A stretch of DNA of 64,000 nucleotides from Streptomyces sp. NBC_01476. GTDB lineage: Bacteria > Actinomycetota > Actinomycetes > Streptomycetales > Streptomycetaceae. The notes beneath the pieces are model-generated. The model did no database searches, was not told the DNA's origin, and saw only the letters and a list, made by a program, of their open reading frames with translations. Location: positions 6,465,001 to 6,529,000 of the forward strand of contig NZ_CP109446.1 in assembly GCF_036227265.1 (NCBI RefSeq), given 5' to 3'. Positions within the stretch are counted from its first letter, which is position 1, and each line of letters starts with the position of its first letter. The translations under genes were made by a program, and so were the position numbers. Positions 1 to 8,584 of the stretch are shown here, piece after piece.

Positions 1-176
1 TCGTCGGCGTGCGTGTCGAGGTTGGCGGTCGCGACCGTCGCGTTGTCGTCGTCCGGCCGCAGACCGGTCAGGGTCAGGGCGTGAACGGTGTGACCGGCAC
101 GCTCCAGCAGCGGAACCACCGCCTCGAACGACCAGGAACCCTTCCAGGCGCCGGGCACCAGGACGAACGTCGTCAT
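1..176 (-). CDS. alpha/beta hydrolase, 5' end only (cut by window edge)
   Basis: Only the first 58 codons are inside the window; the gene runs off the left edge. The N-terminus reads MTTFVLVPGAWKGSW, the typical start of small esterase/lipase-like alpha/beta hydrolases, in which the HG or PG turn after the first beta strand forms the oxyanion hole. The following stretch (VVPLLERAGHTVHALTLTGL) fits helix A and strand beta-4 of the fold. The nucleophile elbow and catalytic His lie outside the window, so substrate cannot be guessed. The ATG at 174-176 is divergent from the AraC gene starting at 347, which suggests that regulator controls it. Confidence 0.75.
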   Translation of the reverse strand, partial: MTTFVLVPGAWKGSWSFEAVVPLLERAGHTVHALTLTGLRPDDDNATVATANLDTHAD

Positions 177-346
177 GCGTTTCTCCTTCTGTCTCAAGCC
201 CGCGGCCTGTCTCAAGCCCGCGGCATCGAGGCACGCCGCCTCGATGCCCTGTGGTCCGGCCGGGCTCCGCGCGGCTGGCAACCACCGCTCATGCAGGCAG
301 TTTCGCCGGATCAACGCGTGGCGTGCTACCGCTACGATGCCAATTG

Positions 347-1156
347 ATGCCTGTTCACCGCCAACCTCGTCCGGCCGCCGGGGCGACGTCGCACATCTGG
401 CCCTCCGGCGGGCGCCACCTGTGGCCGTCCGGCGGAACGAGCGCCGTGCAGTCGCACACCCGGGGGCACTTGGTGTACGCGGCCGGTGGTGTCCTGGCGG
501 TTCACACCGAGCGCGGCACGTCGATCGTTCCCGCCAACCGGGTCGCCTGGACCCCCGCCGGGTTCACCCACTACCACCGCGCCCACGGCGACACCGATAT
601 GCGGATCGTCTTTCTCACGCCGTCCCTGGCCCGGCTCGTCCCTGAGCACCCCGCCGTGTTCCTGGCCTCCGGCCTTGCCCGCGAGGTCCTGCTCGCCCTG
701 ACCGGCCCCCGCAACTACGACCCCGCCGTGCCCGACTACAGCCGCTCCGCGCGCTCCCGCCTCCTTCATGTCCTCGTCGAGGAACTCCGCGAAGCCCCCG
801 AACAGCCGCTGCACCTGCCCGAACCACGGGACGACCGGCTGCGGGCCATTGCCCGGATGCTGTACGAGTCGCCTGGGGACAACGCCACGCTGGCCGAACT
901 CGGGAAGACGATCGGAGCAGGCACCCGTACCCTCAGCCGGCTGTTCCGTGACGAACTCGGCATGACCTTCTACGAGTGGCGCACGCAGCTGCGCGTCCAC
1001 CACGCGCTGGTGCTCCTCGCCGAGGGCCACGACACCACCCGCACCGCCTCGGCCTGCGGATGGTCCAACCCCAGCAGCTTCATCGCGGCGTTCACCGGCA
1101 TCATCGGAACGACCCCGGGCCGCTACCGGACCGGCCACCGGACCATTCACCCATGA
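347..1156 (+). CDS. AraC-family transcriptional regulator (cupin sensor plus C-terminal HTH)
   Basis: A 269-residue regulator. Residues about 10-95 look like the AraC_binding cupin (SHTRGHLVYAAGGVLAVHTE, then a proline/glycine strand RVAWTPAGFTHYHRAHGDTD). Residues about 165-262 form a double HTH_18 DNA-binding domain, with the second-HTH signature SACGWSNPSSFIAAFTGIIG followed by TTPGRYR. The reading frame is open further upstream, but the protein-like part begins at the ATG at 347. No Shine-Dalgarno sequence is visible there and a TACGAT hexamer lies about 10 bases upstream, so a leaderless transcript is possible. It is divergent from the hydrolase at the left edge, the usual layout for a regulator and its target. 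Its last 10 bases overlap the convergent AraC gene 1147-1938. Confidence 0.88.
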   Translation: MPVHRQPRPAAGATSHIWPSGGRHLWPSGGTSAVQSHTRGHLVYAAGGVLAVHTERGTSIVPANRVAWTPAGFTHYHRAHGDTDMRIVFLTPSLARLVPEHPAVFLASGLAREVLLALTGPRNYDPAVPDYSRSARSRLLHVLVEELREAPEQPLHLPEPRDDRLRAIARMLYESPGDNATLAELGKTIGAGTRTLSRLFRDELGMTFYEWRTQLRVHHALVLLAEGHDTTRTASACGWSNPSSFIAAFTGIIGTTPGRYRTGHRTIHP

Positions 1157-1938
1157 CGCGGCGGGACTCGACGCGGCCAAGGCGGAGCGGGGGCCGAGGC
1201 ACTGCGGGTGCCGTCGAGTTCGGGTAAGGCCAGAAGGACCGGCAGATCGATGCTTGTGACCGTCCGCAATTGCACGTCCGCGCGGTACATGCGACCGCCG
1301 CGGGCTCGGATCGCCGAGCCGGAACCGATCAGGCGCGGGAGCCGGATATGCGGTACCGGTTCGGCGTCGTGCGGTGCCACCGCCGCCGCCCGGATGAACC
1401 ACAGCCCGTCGGTCACGTGAAGCCGGAACGGGCGTGGCTCGTCCAGGATGTCGCAGGACTGCGGGAAGCCGGCCAGGACCGGGGTGTTGAACGCCCCCAC
1501 GTACACCCGGACCGGGCCGGCGTCGGGCGGGAATTGCAGGTGTCCGGTCACCGTCGAGGTCGCATGGTCGAGGTGCGGGGTCGGCAGGATCAGTGGCGGC
1601 AGGCCGCACCGGGCCAGGAACCGGTACCGGGCAGGCGAGATACCCACACTCTGGGTGAAGCGGCTGGTGAACGTGCCCAGACTGTTGTAGCCCACCCGGT
1701 AGGTTATGTCGGTGACGCTCGCTCTGGTTTCGAGCAAATGCTGTTTACCCATGAACAGCCGGATCGCGGCAAGGAACCGGCCCGGCGACGTTCCGGTGAC
1801 CTGGGTGAAAGTCCGCGCATAGTGGAATTTGCTGAAGTACGCGGCCTCCGCTAACTGCTCCAGTGAAAGCGGCTCGGCGTGGTTGTTCCACATCGTGCTG
1901 ATGCTGCGCTCTATCGCTACCTCTGCTGCTCTGCGCAT
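1147..1938 (-). CDS. AraC-family regulator with N-terminal HTH (paralog A)
   Basis: A 263-residue protein with the AraC DNA-binding domain at the N-terminus (residues about 5-105; TSPGRFLAAIRL and GYNSLGTFTSRFTQSVG mark the two HTH units) and a roughly 150-residue C-terminal domain of unknown ligand. The C-terminal domain carries the motifs VRVYVGAF, LWFIRAAAVA and SIDLPVLLALPELD. All three have close counterparts in the gene at 7502-8314, so the two are paralogs. The start at 1938 has a GGGGGA ribosome binding site six bases upstream. The frame extends upstream but without protein-like content. It is divergent from the isomerase-family gene at 2325 and probably controls that side of the locus. 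Confidence 0.88.
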   Translation of the reverse strand: MRRAAEVAIERSISTMWNNHAEPLSLEQLAEAAYFSKFHYARTFTQVTGTSPGRFLAAIRLFMGKQHLLETRASVTDITYRVGYNSLGTFTSRFTQSVGISPARYRFLARCGLPPLILPTPHLDHATSTVTGHLQFPPDAGPVRVYVGAFNTPVLAGFPQSCDILDEPRPFRLHVTDGLWFIRAAAVAPHDAEPVPHIRLPRLIGSGSAIRARGGRMYRADVQLRTVTSIDLPVLLALPELDGTRSASAPAPPWPRRVPPRHG

Positions 1939-2324
1939 CCGTATCCCCCGATTGTGGAATTTGAGATTGCGTGTGCGTGCGCGCGGAAGTGCGGAATCCC
2001 GCTCGGAATGAGTGGGTGTCGCCGATCGGATCGATGCGGTGAGCGGTTCTCCCTCGGTCTGCTGCGGTATTGCCTCTGAGGGGCAGGGGGCCGACCGTGG
2101 GCTGCCGGAGAGCATCGTGCGGATTGACCGGTGGCTCGCTCACGTGCTAAGACGCCTCCCCGTGGCCGTCGGCATCGGTCGTGCGGTCGAAACATGCCCC
2201 ATGTTCGGGTCGGGCGGCAAGAGCACGTATGGAGAAGTGCCGCCGGTGTCCCCTCCCGACAATGGACGGGACGGTCACAGGATCGCCTTTTGTATACTCT
2301 GCCCGCGCCGAAAGGATTTTCCAC
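1939..2324. other. 386-bp divergent intergenic region
   Basis: Lies between the AraC paralog A and the isomerase-family gene. It holds a TATACT hexamer at 2293-2298 that could serve as a -10 element for the rightward gene, although no convincing -35 was found, and an inverted repeat at 2191-2205. No protein-like reading frame was recognised in it. Confidence 0.5.
2191..2205. promoter_or_regulatory. inverted repeat AACATG-N3-CATGTT, possible operator
   Basis: Perfect six-base arms around a 3-bp centre, located in the divergent region between the AraC gene (start 1938) and the isomerase-family gene (start 2325). The size fits a dimeric regulator site. AraC proteins more often bind direct repeats, so the cognate protein is unknown. 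Confidence 0.35.
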
Positions 2325-3122
2325 GTGACGGCATTGCATGACGTATACGCCGACTTGGTTGCAGAGGGCATCGAACTCGGTGAAATCGTTGCAGATCTGC
2401 CCCGTCGTGAGTGGGATACGGCAACTCCGGCTCCCCGGTGGACCGTCCGGCACCAGGTGGCACACCTGACCCACGTGGCACATCTATTGGTGCTCGCGAC
2501 GGGAGATCCGGACGCCTTCGCGGCCGGGACTGCTGCGGCCCGCGAAAACTTTCAGGCCGGTATGGACGCCCGGCTCGCTGAGTACGCCGCCGTGCCGGTC
2601 CCGGAACTGCTGCGCCGCTGGGGCGAGGAACGCGCCGCCGCCGAGAAGGCGTTGGCCGCGCTGCCCCGGCGTGAACCGGTGCCATGGCTCGGCGGTCCGC
2701 TGCCGGCCAGTGTGCTCGCTGCCGTCGCTCTGATGGAACTGTTCGCACACGGCCAGGACATCCGCGACGGCCTCGGCCGTACCCGGGTCCTCACCGACCG
2801 CATAGGCCACATCGTCTTTCTCGGCACCCGAACCCGGAACCTGGCCTATCACGCCCGCGGCCAGCAGCCGCCTGCCGAGCCATTCCGGTTCGAACTCACC
2901 TCCCCATCAGGCGAGTTGTGGGCTTTCGGCCCGCCGGAGGCCGACCAGTGGATCACCGGTCCGGCTGCCGACTTCTGCTTGCTCGTCACCCGCCGCAGGC
3001 ACCGCGACGACCTCGCGTTGAAGGCCGGCGGTACGGACGCGGACCACTGGCTGGACATCGCTCAGACCTATATCGGGCCGCCCGGCGAGGGCCGCGCCCC
3101 CATTGGGCAATATCGCGTATAG
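2325..3122 (+). CDS. mycothiol-type maleylpyruvate isomerase family protein (TIGR03084-like)
   Basis: A 265-residue member of the MDMPI/DinB-like superfamily, whose four-helix bundle binds a metal through histidines. Candidate ligands are His47 in QVAHLT and the pair His142/Asp145 in ELFAHGQDIRD, the positions expected for this family. The C-terminal half resembles the extra domain of the TIGR03084 group. Characterised relatives use mycothiol as cofactor for isomerisation of maleylpyruvate, but most paralogs have unknown substrates. The GTG start at 2325 has AAAGGA eight bases upstream. It may be co-transcribed with the UbiB-like gene 76 bp downstream. A second family member is encoded at 6669-7391. 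Confidence 0.87.
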   Translation: MTALHDVYADLVAEGIELGEIVADLPRREWDTATPAPRWTVRHQVAHLTHVAHLLVLATGDPDAFAAGTAAARENFQAGMDARLAEYAAVPVPELLRRWGEERAAAEKALAALPRREPVPWLGGPLPASVLAAVALMELFAHGQDIRDGLGRTRVLTDRIGHIVFLGTRTRNLAYHARGQQPPAEPFRFELTSPSGELWAFGPPEADQWITGPAADFCLLVTRRRHRDDLALKAGGTDADHWLDIAQTYIGPPGEGRAPIGQYRV

Positions 3123-3198
3123 ATCACGCGTCCGGGGACTGGTTTCCTCGCTGACGGGCCGTCTTCGGTCCGCCCGACGAGAGGGATCTGGGGGTGCC

Positions 3199-4509
3199 AT
3201 GCGAAAGCAAGGGACTGGTTGGTGGCTACTGCCGAAGAGGGCCTGCACCACTGCCCTGATCGTCACGGTGCACGTGTTCGCTGCCTTGCCGCATGCTGTG
3301 ACCCGCGGCGGCCGGGCGCGTCTCGCGGGCCGGGCGCCACGACTGCTGACCGCACTGGGCCCGTTCTTCGTCAAGGCCGGGCAACTGCTCAGCACTCGCC
3401 GTGATCTGGTTCCCGAGCACTGGTGCGACGCGCTTGGCGAACTGGCCGACGAGGTACGGCCGCCCGGCCGTGCCGCGGTGGCCAGGACCCTGGCGGAAGC
3501 CGGATTCGCCGATGCCTTCGCCGAGTTCGACTGGGAGCCTGTGGCCTGCGGCAGCATCGCCAGCGTGCACCGCGCCCGCCTCGCCGACGGCACCGAGGTC
3601 GCGGTCAAGGTGCAGCGGCACGGCATCCGCCCGGTGCTGGAGGCCGATCTGCGGCTGGCGCTGCTCGGCGTACGGGCCGGACGGGTGATGCCGGGCATGC
3701 GGGACCTGCCCGCCGAGGAGATGATCGGCCAGCTCGGCGGCGCCGTCCTGCACCAGCTCGACTTCACCGCTGAGCGGGACTCGCTGGTCGCGCTGCGCGC
3801 CAACTTCTCCGACCACACCGAACTGCGCATCCCGGCGCCGGTGGACGGCCTGTGCGGGCCGACCGTGCTCACCATGGAGTTCGTCCGGGACCTCGGCCGG
3901 TTCCGGCCGCTGGGCATGACCATGGCCCGTCGCCAGGAGGTGGTCCGCGACGTGCTCAAGGCGGTCTACCGGATGCTCTTCGTCGACGGCGTGGTGCACT
4001 GCGACCTCCATCCGGGGAACCTCTGCCTGGACGGCGAGGGACGGGTGGTGGTGCTCGACGCGGGCTTCGTGGTGAAACTGCCCGACGCGGTGCGGCGCTC
4101 GTTCGCCGGCTTCTTCCTCAACATGGCCCAGGGCAACGGACCGCGGTGTGCGGACATCGTGCTGGACAGCGCCGCGCGTCTGCCCGGCGACCTGGACCGG
4201 GAGGGTTTCCGCACGGCGGTGACGGAGCTGGTGGACGAGGTGGCCGGCGCGTTGTCGAAGGACTTCGACCTCGGGGCGTTCGCACCGCGGCTGTTCAAGC
4301 TGCAACGGGACTTCGGAGTGTTCGCCGCCGCCGAGTTCGCCTTTCCGCTGCTGTCACTGCTGGTACTGGAGGGAATGATCAAGGAGTTCGACTCCGAGGT
4401 CGACTTCCAGGCCGAGGCGGTCCCCGTGCTCATGGCCTCCTTCGCCAAGGACGTCCAGGTGGATGCCGAGCGCCGCGCGAGGGCCGAGTCCGGTGAGCAG
4501 GCCGCTTAA
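3199..4509 (+). CDS. ABC1/UbiB/AarF-family atypical kinase
   Basis: A 436-residue protein with all landmark motifs of the ABC1 family: KAGQLLSTRRDLVP (the KxGQ segment that caps the nucleotide site), ASVHRARLADGTEVAVKVQR (the modified glycine-rich loop and the ATP-binding lysine), HCDLHPGNLCLDG (catalytic loop) and LDAGFV (the DFG-equivalent metal-binding segment). Family members act as ATPases or kinases supporting quinone or isoprenoid-lipid metabolism at membranes. A hydrophobic stretch near the N-terminus (TTALIVTVHVFAALPHAV) would fit membrane association. The start is set by GGGGG seven bases before the ATG at 3199. The target in this locus is unknown; the neighbouring transporter and isomerase genes suggest small-molecule metabolism. 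Confidence 0.9.
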   Translation: MRKQGTGWWLLPKRACTTALIVTVHVFAALPHAVTRGGRARLAGRAPRLLTALGPFFVKAGQLLSTRRDLVPEHWCDALGELADEVRPPGRAAVARTLAEAGFADAFAEFDWEPVACGSIASVHRARLADGTEVAVKVQRHGIRPVLEADLRLALLGVRAGRVMPGMRDLPAEEMIGQLGGAVLHQLDFTAERDSLVALRANFSDHTELRIPAPVDGLCGPTVLTMEFVRDLGRFRPLGMTMARRQEVVRDVLKAVYRMLFVDGVVHCDLHPGNLCLDGEGRVVVLDAGFVVKLPDAVRRSFAGFFLNMAQGNGPRCADIVLDSAARLPGDLDREGFRTAVTELVDEVAGALSKDFDLGAFAPRLFKLQRDFGVFAAAEFAFPLLSLLVLEGMIKEFDSEVDFQAEAVPVLMASFAKDVQVDAERRARAESGEQAA

Positions 4510-4668
4510 CGGCCTCCCCGTCCACCCGTACCGCCGGCGCCCGCACTGCCCCGCACTGCCCGCACTGCCCCGTTCGTATCCGCACGTATCCGCCCGCGTT
4601 CGTACCGCCCGGTGCGCCGCTCCGGCACGCGCAGAAGCCGGATCCGCCCTGTACAGGAGGAGCCAGAT

Positions 4669-6312
4669 ATGTCCGTTGACGACACGACCGGTACCGGCGG
4701 TGACCGCAAGGCCGGGAGCGGCTTCACGCACCCGGTCGCGTTCTGGACCGGTGCGCTGGCCAGCACGGTCGGCGTGATCCTGCACCTGCCGATGTACATC
4801 GGCGCCCGTGACATGGGCTACCACATGCACGGGATGGCCCCCGACCGCACCATGATCACCGGCATGGTCCTGATCGTCGTCGGTCTGGGCCTGAGCCTTT
4901 ACGGGGTGATGCCCCGCTACAGCGCTGTGATCAGTCGTAACGCCCATCGGATCCGGGTCCGGGTGCTGGACGACGCCCCGATCAGCGGTCCGCACGTCGC
5001 GCTGATCCTCGCCATGGCTCTGGCCGTCACCATCGACGTGATGAAGCCGACCGCGCTGTCCTTCGTCGCCCCCGGCATGGCCGCGGAATACGGATTGCGC
5101 TCGCCCGCCAACCCGCACGGCCACATCCCCGTCTCCTGGCTGCCGCTGGTCGGCATCACCGGCACCGTGCTCGGCTCGTTCATCTGGGGCTGGCTCGGCG
5201 ACCGGATCGGCCGGCGGGCGTCCATCGTCATGGCCGGCATGCTCTTCGTCACCACCTCCATCTGCGGCACCATGCCTGGCTTCTCGTGGAATCTGCTGAT
5301 GTGCCTGCTGATGGGCATCAGCGCCGGCGGCATGCTGCCGATCGCCTTCACCCTGCTCGCCGAGACCATCCCGTCCAGACACCGCGGGTGGCTGATGGTG
5401 CTCATCGGCGGCGACATCGCGGGTGCGTATGTCATCACCAGCTGGCTGGCCGGGTGGCTGACGCCCACCTACAGCTGGCGCATCCTGTGGCTGATCGGGT
5501 TGCCGACCGGACTGGTGTTCATCGCCCTCAACCGGTGGATTCCCGAGTCGCCGCGCTTCCTGCTGGCCGCCGGCCGGCAGGAGGAGGCCGAGCAGGTGAT
5601 GGCCCGCTTCGGGGCCGTGGCCGAGGAACTGGCCCCGGACGAGGCCGAGCTGAGCCGCGAGGTCGAGCGCAGCGATGTGTTCCTGCTGTTCCGCCGCCCG
5701 CTGTTCGGCCCGACCGCCGCCATCACGGTGCTCGGCATCGGAATCGGCCTGATGACCTACGGCTTCCAGCTCTGGGTCCCCACCAACCTCCAGCAGCTCG
5801 GCTACTCCGCCGTCAACTCCGACTATGTCGTCCGCAACGCGGCGCTGATCGGCCTTCCGCTGACCGTGCTCACCGCCTGGATGTACGGCGTGTGGGGCAG
5901 CCGCAGGACGATCGTCACGGTCAGCGCGGTCACCGGCTTGACCTTGCTCGGCTTTGTCATCGCCGGCGACCAACTCGCCCACGATCAGACACTGTTGTCG
6001 CTGCTCCTGGTGGTGCCGCTGTCCGGGGTGAGCTCGGTGGTCGCGGTCGTGGTCAGTTATGCGGCCGAGGTCTATCCGACTCTGGTGCGGTCACGCGCCA
6101 CCGGTTTCGCCGCCGGAATGACCAAGGCGGGCGGCGTGCTGATCCTCGCCCTCACCGTGGCCGCTGCGACCGTGCCTTCGCTGGCCACCACCGCGCTGCT
6201 GGGCGCGGTACCGCTGTTGCTGGCCGCGGTCGCCTTTCTGTGGATCGGTCCCGAGACCAGGGGCCGCAGGCTGGAGGACATCACCGAACAGTTGCTCCCG
6301 GACCGGCTGTGA
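4669..6312 (+). CDS. MFS transporter, sugar/metabolite:H+ symporter type
   Basis: A 547-residue polytopic protein. An unusual N-terminal extension carries two hydrophobic segments (residues about 25-45 and 60-80). The MFS core then follows with the signature GWLGDRIGRRASI between TM2 and TM3 and ESPRFLLAAGRQEEAEQVMARF in the central loop; the PESPRFL motif is typical of the sugar porter and metabolite:H+ symporter groups. The last cytoplasmic segment holds GPETRGRRLEDI, the family's C-terminal PETKG-like motif. A full AGGAGG ribosome binding site lies eight bases before the ATG. Substrate is unknown. It sits between metabolic genes of the AraC-flanked module and may move the compound these enzymes act on. 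Confidence 0.9.
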   Translation: MSVDDTTGTGGDRKAGSGFTHPVAFWTGALASTVGVILHLPMYIGARDMGYHMHGMAPDRTMITGMVLIVVGLGLSLYGVMPRYSAVISRNAHRIRVRVLDDAPISGPHVALILAMALAVTIDVMKPTALSFVAPGMAAEYGLRSPANPHGHIPVSWLPLVGITGTVLGSFIWGWLGDRIGRRASIVMAGMLFVTTSICGTMPGFSWNLLMCLLMGISAGGMLPIAFTLLAETIPSRHRGWLMVLIGGDIAGAYVITSWLAGWLTPTYSWRILWLIGLPTGLVFIALNRWIPESPRFLLAAGRQEEAEQVMARFGAVAEELAPDEAELSREVERSDVFLLFRRPLFGPTAAITVLGIGIGLMTYGFQLWVPTNLQQLGYSAVNSDYVVRNAALIGLPLTVLTAWMYGVWGSRRTIVTVSAVTGLTLLGFVIAGDQLAHDQTLLSLLLVVPLSGVSSVVAVVVSYAAEVYPTLVRSRATGFAAGMTKAGGVLILALTVAAATVPSLATTALLGAVPLLLAAVAFLWIGPETRGRRLEDITEQLLPDRL

Positions 6313-6378
6313 ACACCCGTGCCCCGGCCGCACGGCCGTAGCGGCAGGCAGCGCAACGGACGAAAGGCGAGGAACGAG

Positions 6379-6672
6379 ATGCTGATCTGTCTGACGGGAG
6401 GCACCGGCTTCCTCGGCTCGCACACGGTCGCCGCGCCGGCGGTCGGTGACGCCGGCGCGGTGATCCATCCGGCGGGGGTGCCGTACGTGGCCGGCAAGGC
6501 GGCGTGCGAGACGGCCGCCCGCCGGTTCCAGGAGGACGGGGCCCCGGTCCGCACTGACACGGTGCGACGGTGGTGGCCGTGGCACATACCCGCTGAGTAC
6601 GGTGCCGTCTACACCTGCGTACACGCCGTGCCGGTGTCCGCCGGCGCCCCGGCCGGCCGGAGCGGGTCGTGA
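6379..6672 (+). pseudogene. NAD-dependent epimerase/dehydratase remnant with internal deletion
   Basis: The 97-codon frame begins like an intact extended SDR (MLICLTGGTGFLGSHTVAA, the Rossmann GxxGxxG loop) and has a good RBS (GAGGAACG). After only about 20 residues it jumps to sequence resembling the Tyr-x-x-x-Lys region (YVAGKAACETAARRFQEDGAPV). Intact relatives have over 100 residues between these elements, so most of the NAD and substrate domain is missing, and the C-terminal part is unrelated. The open frame survives, so it may still be translated. Its stop overlaps the GTG of the next gene (GTGA), which keeps translational coupling and may explain why the frame persists. Confidence 0.65.
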
Positions 6673-7391
6673 CGGCGGCGCGGGACCCCGGGACGGTGAT
6701 CGGCACGGAGCATGAGCCCGCCGAGCAGCATCTGGCCTACCGGCGCACCCGGCAGAACATCACCGCACTCGTCGCAGGGAAACCTGACGTGGACGCCGCC
6801 GGGGTGCCCGCATGTCCCGAGTGGAACGTACGGGATCTGGTCGGGCACCTGGTGCACATCTGCGAGTCGTTCGTGGCTCTGGAGGAGAGCCAGATAGACC
6901 TGCGCCCGTCGGAGGGAGTCGGACTGGACCGTCTGCTCGACCGGTGGGCCGCGCTGGACGGTCCGCTGCGTGAAGCGCTGGTCCGCACCCCTGAACTGCG
7001 CCGGCGCATCCTGCTGCTCGACGTGTTCTCGCACGAGGTCGACCTGCGGGTCTGCCTCGGCGTGCCCGTCGCGCCGGCCGGGCACCCGGCGTTCGCCGGC
7101 GCGTTGGACCTGGCCACCATGGGCTTCGGCCTCGCGGTGCACGGCAACGAACTGCCGGCCATGAGGATTCGCACCCCGGAGCGGGACTGGGTGGTGGGGG
7201 AGGGACCTCCCACCACCACCGTGCGCGGCTCCGGCTTCGATGTGTTCCGCTCACTGACCGGCCGCCGCACCTGGCGCCAGATCGAGCGCCTGCGCTGGTC
7301 CGGGCAGTCGTCGGCGACATGGATGAGAGCCTTCACCTGGGGGCCGTTCACGCCGCCCGCAGCGGAAGTGGATCCGGTCCACGGCACCTGA
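6669..7391 (+). CDS. maleylpyruvate isomerase family mycothiol-dependent protein
   Basis: A 240-residue MDMPI/DinB-like protein. The N-terminal bundle has the family's PxWxVRDLVGHL motif (VPACPEWNVRDLVGHLVHI) with predicted metal ligand His60, and the second ligand pair His122/Asp125 in FSHEVDLR. The C-terminal 90 residues resemble the accessory MDMPI_C domain (RIRTPERDWVVGEGPPTTTVRGS). The GTG start overlaps the stop of the epimerase remnant. It is a distant paralog of the protein at 2325-3122 and, like it, lies next to an AraC gene with an N-terminal HTH. A strong hairpin terminator follows. Confidence 0.87.
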   Translation: MTAARDPGTVIGTEHEPAEQHLAYRRTRQNITALVAGKPDVDAAGVPACPEWNVRDLVGHLVHICESFVALEESQIDLRPSEGVGLDRLLDRWAALDGPLREALVRTPELRRRILLLDVFSHEVDLRVCLGVPVAPAGHPAFAGALDLATMGFGLAVHGNELPAMRIRTPERDWVVGEGPPTTTVRGSGFDVFRSLTGRRTWRQIERLRWSGQSSATWMRAFTWGPFTPPAAEVDPVHGT

Positions 7392-7413
7392 CGGCGGGAA
7401 CGGCGACAGGTGA

Positions 7414-7444
7414 AGGGGCGGGACCGTGCAGCGGTCCCGCCCCT
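7414..7444. terminator. bidirectional intrinsic hairpin
   Basis: A perfect 13-bp stem (7414-7426 with 7432-7444) and a 5-base loop, lying between the convergent isomerase gene (ends 7391) and AraC paralog B (ends 7502). There is no U-tract, as is usual in actinobacteria. Confidence 0.8.
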
Positions 7445-7501
7445 GGTGCCGGGCGGACCTGCGTTCTCGCATGACGAAATCGGGCCGCCGGCACCCGTTC
7501 G

Positions 7502-8314
7502 TCATGAACCCGTTCGATGCGTATCGGCGAGAGCCGGCAGCCGGAGGGGAGAGCTGCCCGGGTCCGGAGGCCGGCACGAGTCCAGCTCCGGCAGCGCCAG
7601 GAGGATCGGCAGGTCCAGCGAGGTCAGCGGACGCGCCTCCAGGCCCACCCGCGTTTCCTGGCCCCGGCGCACACACAGTTCCTCACTGGAGGCCACCAGC
7701 AGCGGGCGCCGCTCCCAGGGCGGTGCCGGAAAGTCGCTGAGGGCCACCACAGCTGCCCGGACGTACCAGACGCCCTCCGACACGCGGAGCGCGAAGGGCC
7801 CGGATCCGTCCAGGATCTCGCAGGCGATCGGGCGACCCTGCACGAGGGGCTCCCGGAACGCGCCCACATAGATCCGTACCGGCTGTCCCGTGTCCGGCGT
7901 GTTGATGAACCCGTCGATGACGCAGCCGCACTCGTCGCTCTCTCTGGCCGGCTGCGGTGCCGGGCCAGGTTGGTAGCCCGGCCCGGGCAGCCCCGCTCTG
8001 GCCAGCGCCCGATAACGGGCCGGTGAATGGCTCACGCTGCGGGTGAAACGGCTGGTGAAAGTCCCCAGGCTGTTGTAGCCGACGCGATAGGAGATCTCGG
8101 TGACGCTGAGATCGGTCTCCAGCAGCATGGCCTTTGCCTGGTGCAGTCGGACTGCGGACAAGAAGCGCCCCGGAGAGGTCCCGGTGAGATCGCGGAACAC
8201 CCGGGAGAAATAGAACTTGCTGAGGATCGCCGTGTTGGCGATCTCATCGAGCGAAAGTGGTTCCTCGTAGCGCTCCCACATCGTTGCGATGGCGCGTTCG
8301 ACAGCGGTCTGCAT
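7502..8314 (-). CDS. AraC-family regulator with N-terminal HTH (paralog B)
   Basis: A 270-residue protein with the same architecture as the gene at 1147-1938: HTH pair at residues about 5-100 (TSPGRFLSAVRL, GYNSLGTFTSRFTRSVS), then a C-terminal domain with VRIYVGAF, VWYVRAAVVAL and SLDLPILLALPELD. The ligand domain differs enough to suggest a different inducer. Start ATG with GGGAGA five bases upstream. The neighbour on its 5' side is a CMD-fold gene 270 bp away on the same strand, so autoregulation or control of the convergent isomerase gene are both possible. Confidence 0.88.
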   Translation of the reverse strand: MQTAVERAIATMWERYEEPLSLDEIANTAILSKFYFSRVFRDLTGTSPGRFLSAVRLHQAKAMLLETDLSVTEISYRVGYNSLGTFTSRFTRSVSHSPARYRALARAGLPGPGYQPGPAPQPARESDECGCVIDGFINTPDTGQPVRIYVGAFREPLVQGRPIACEILDGSGPFALRVSEGVWYVRAAVVALSDFPAPPWERRPLLVASSEELCVRRGQETRVGLEARPLTSLDLPILLALPELDSCRPPDPGSSPLRLPALADTHRTGS

Positions 8315-8584
8315 GGCATCTCCCTGAGCTCGTCAACGAAACGAATGCATACTGACGGAACCGGCCGGGCACCACGGACAACGGGTCGGCCGATGCGGTA
8401 TTGCGCGTTCGAAAGCGATGTACTGGCGTACCTTGGTCCCTCGGCAGGCGAATCCACCGACCGCTGAATGCGCCTGCCCGGAAATCGGCACGCGGGAGCC
8501 GCACTCCAGACGGAAGCCGGCGGGACGCCGCCGCAAAATAACAGGGTGGTGGAACGGAGGCTGTCGGCCGAGGAGGCCGGATAT

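Noticed and set aside
2325..3122. DinB-type DNA damage protein
   Set aside because: The His/Asp pattern and C-terminal part fit the mycothiol-dependent isomerase group better.
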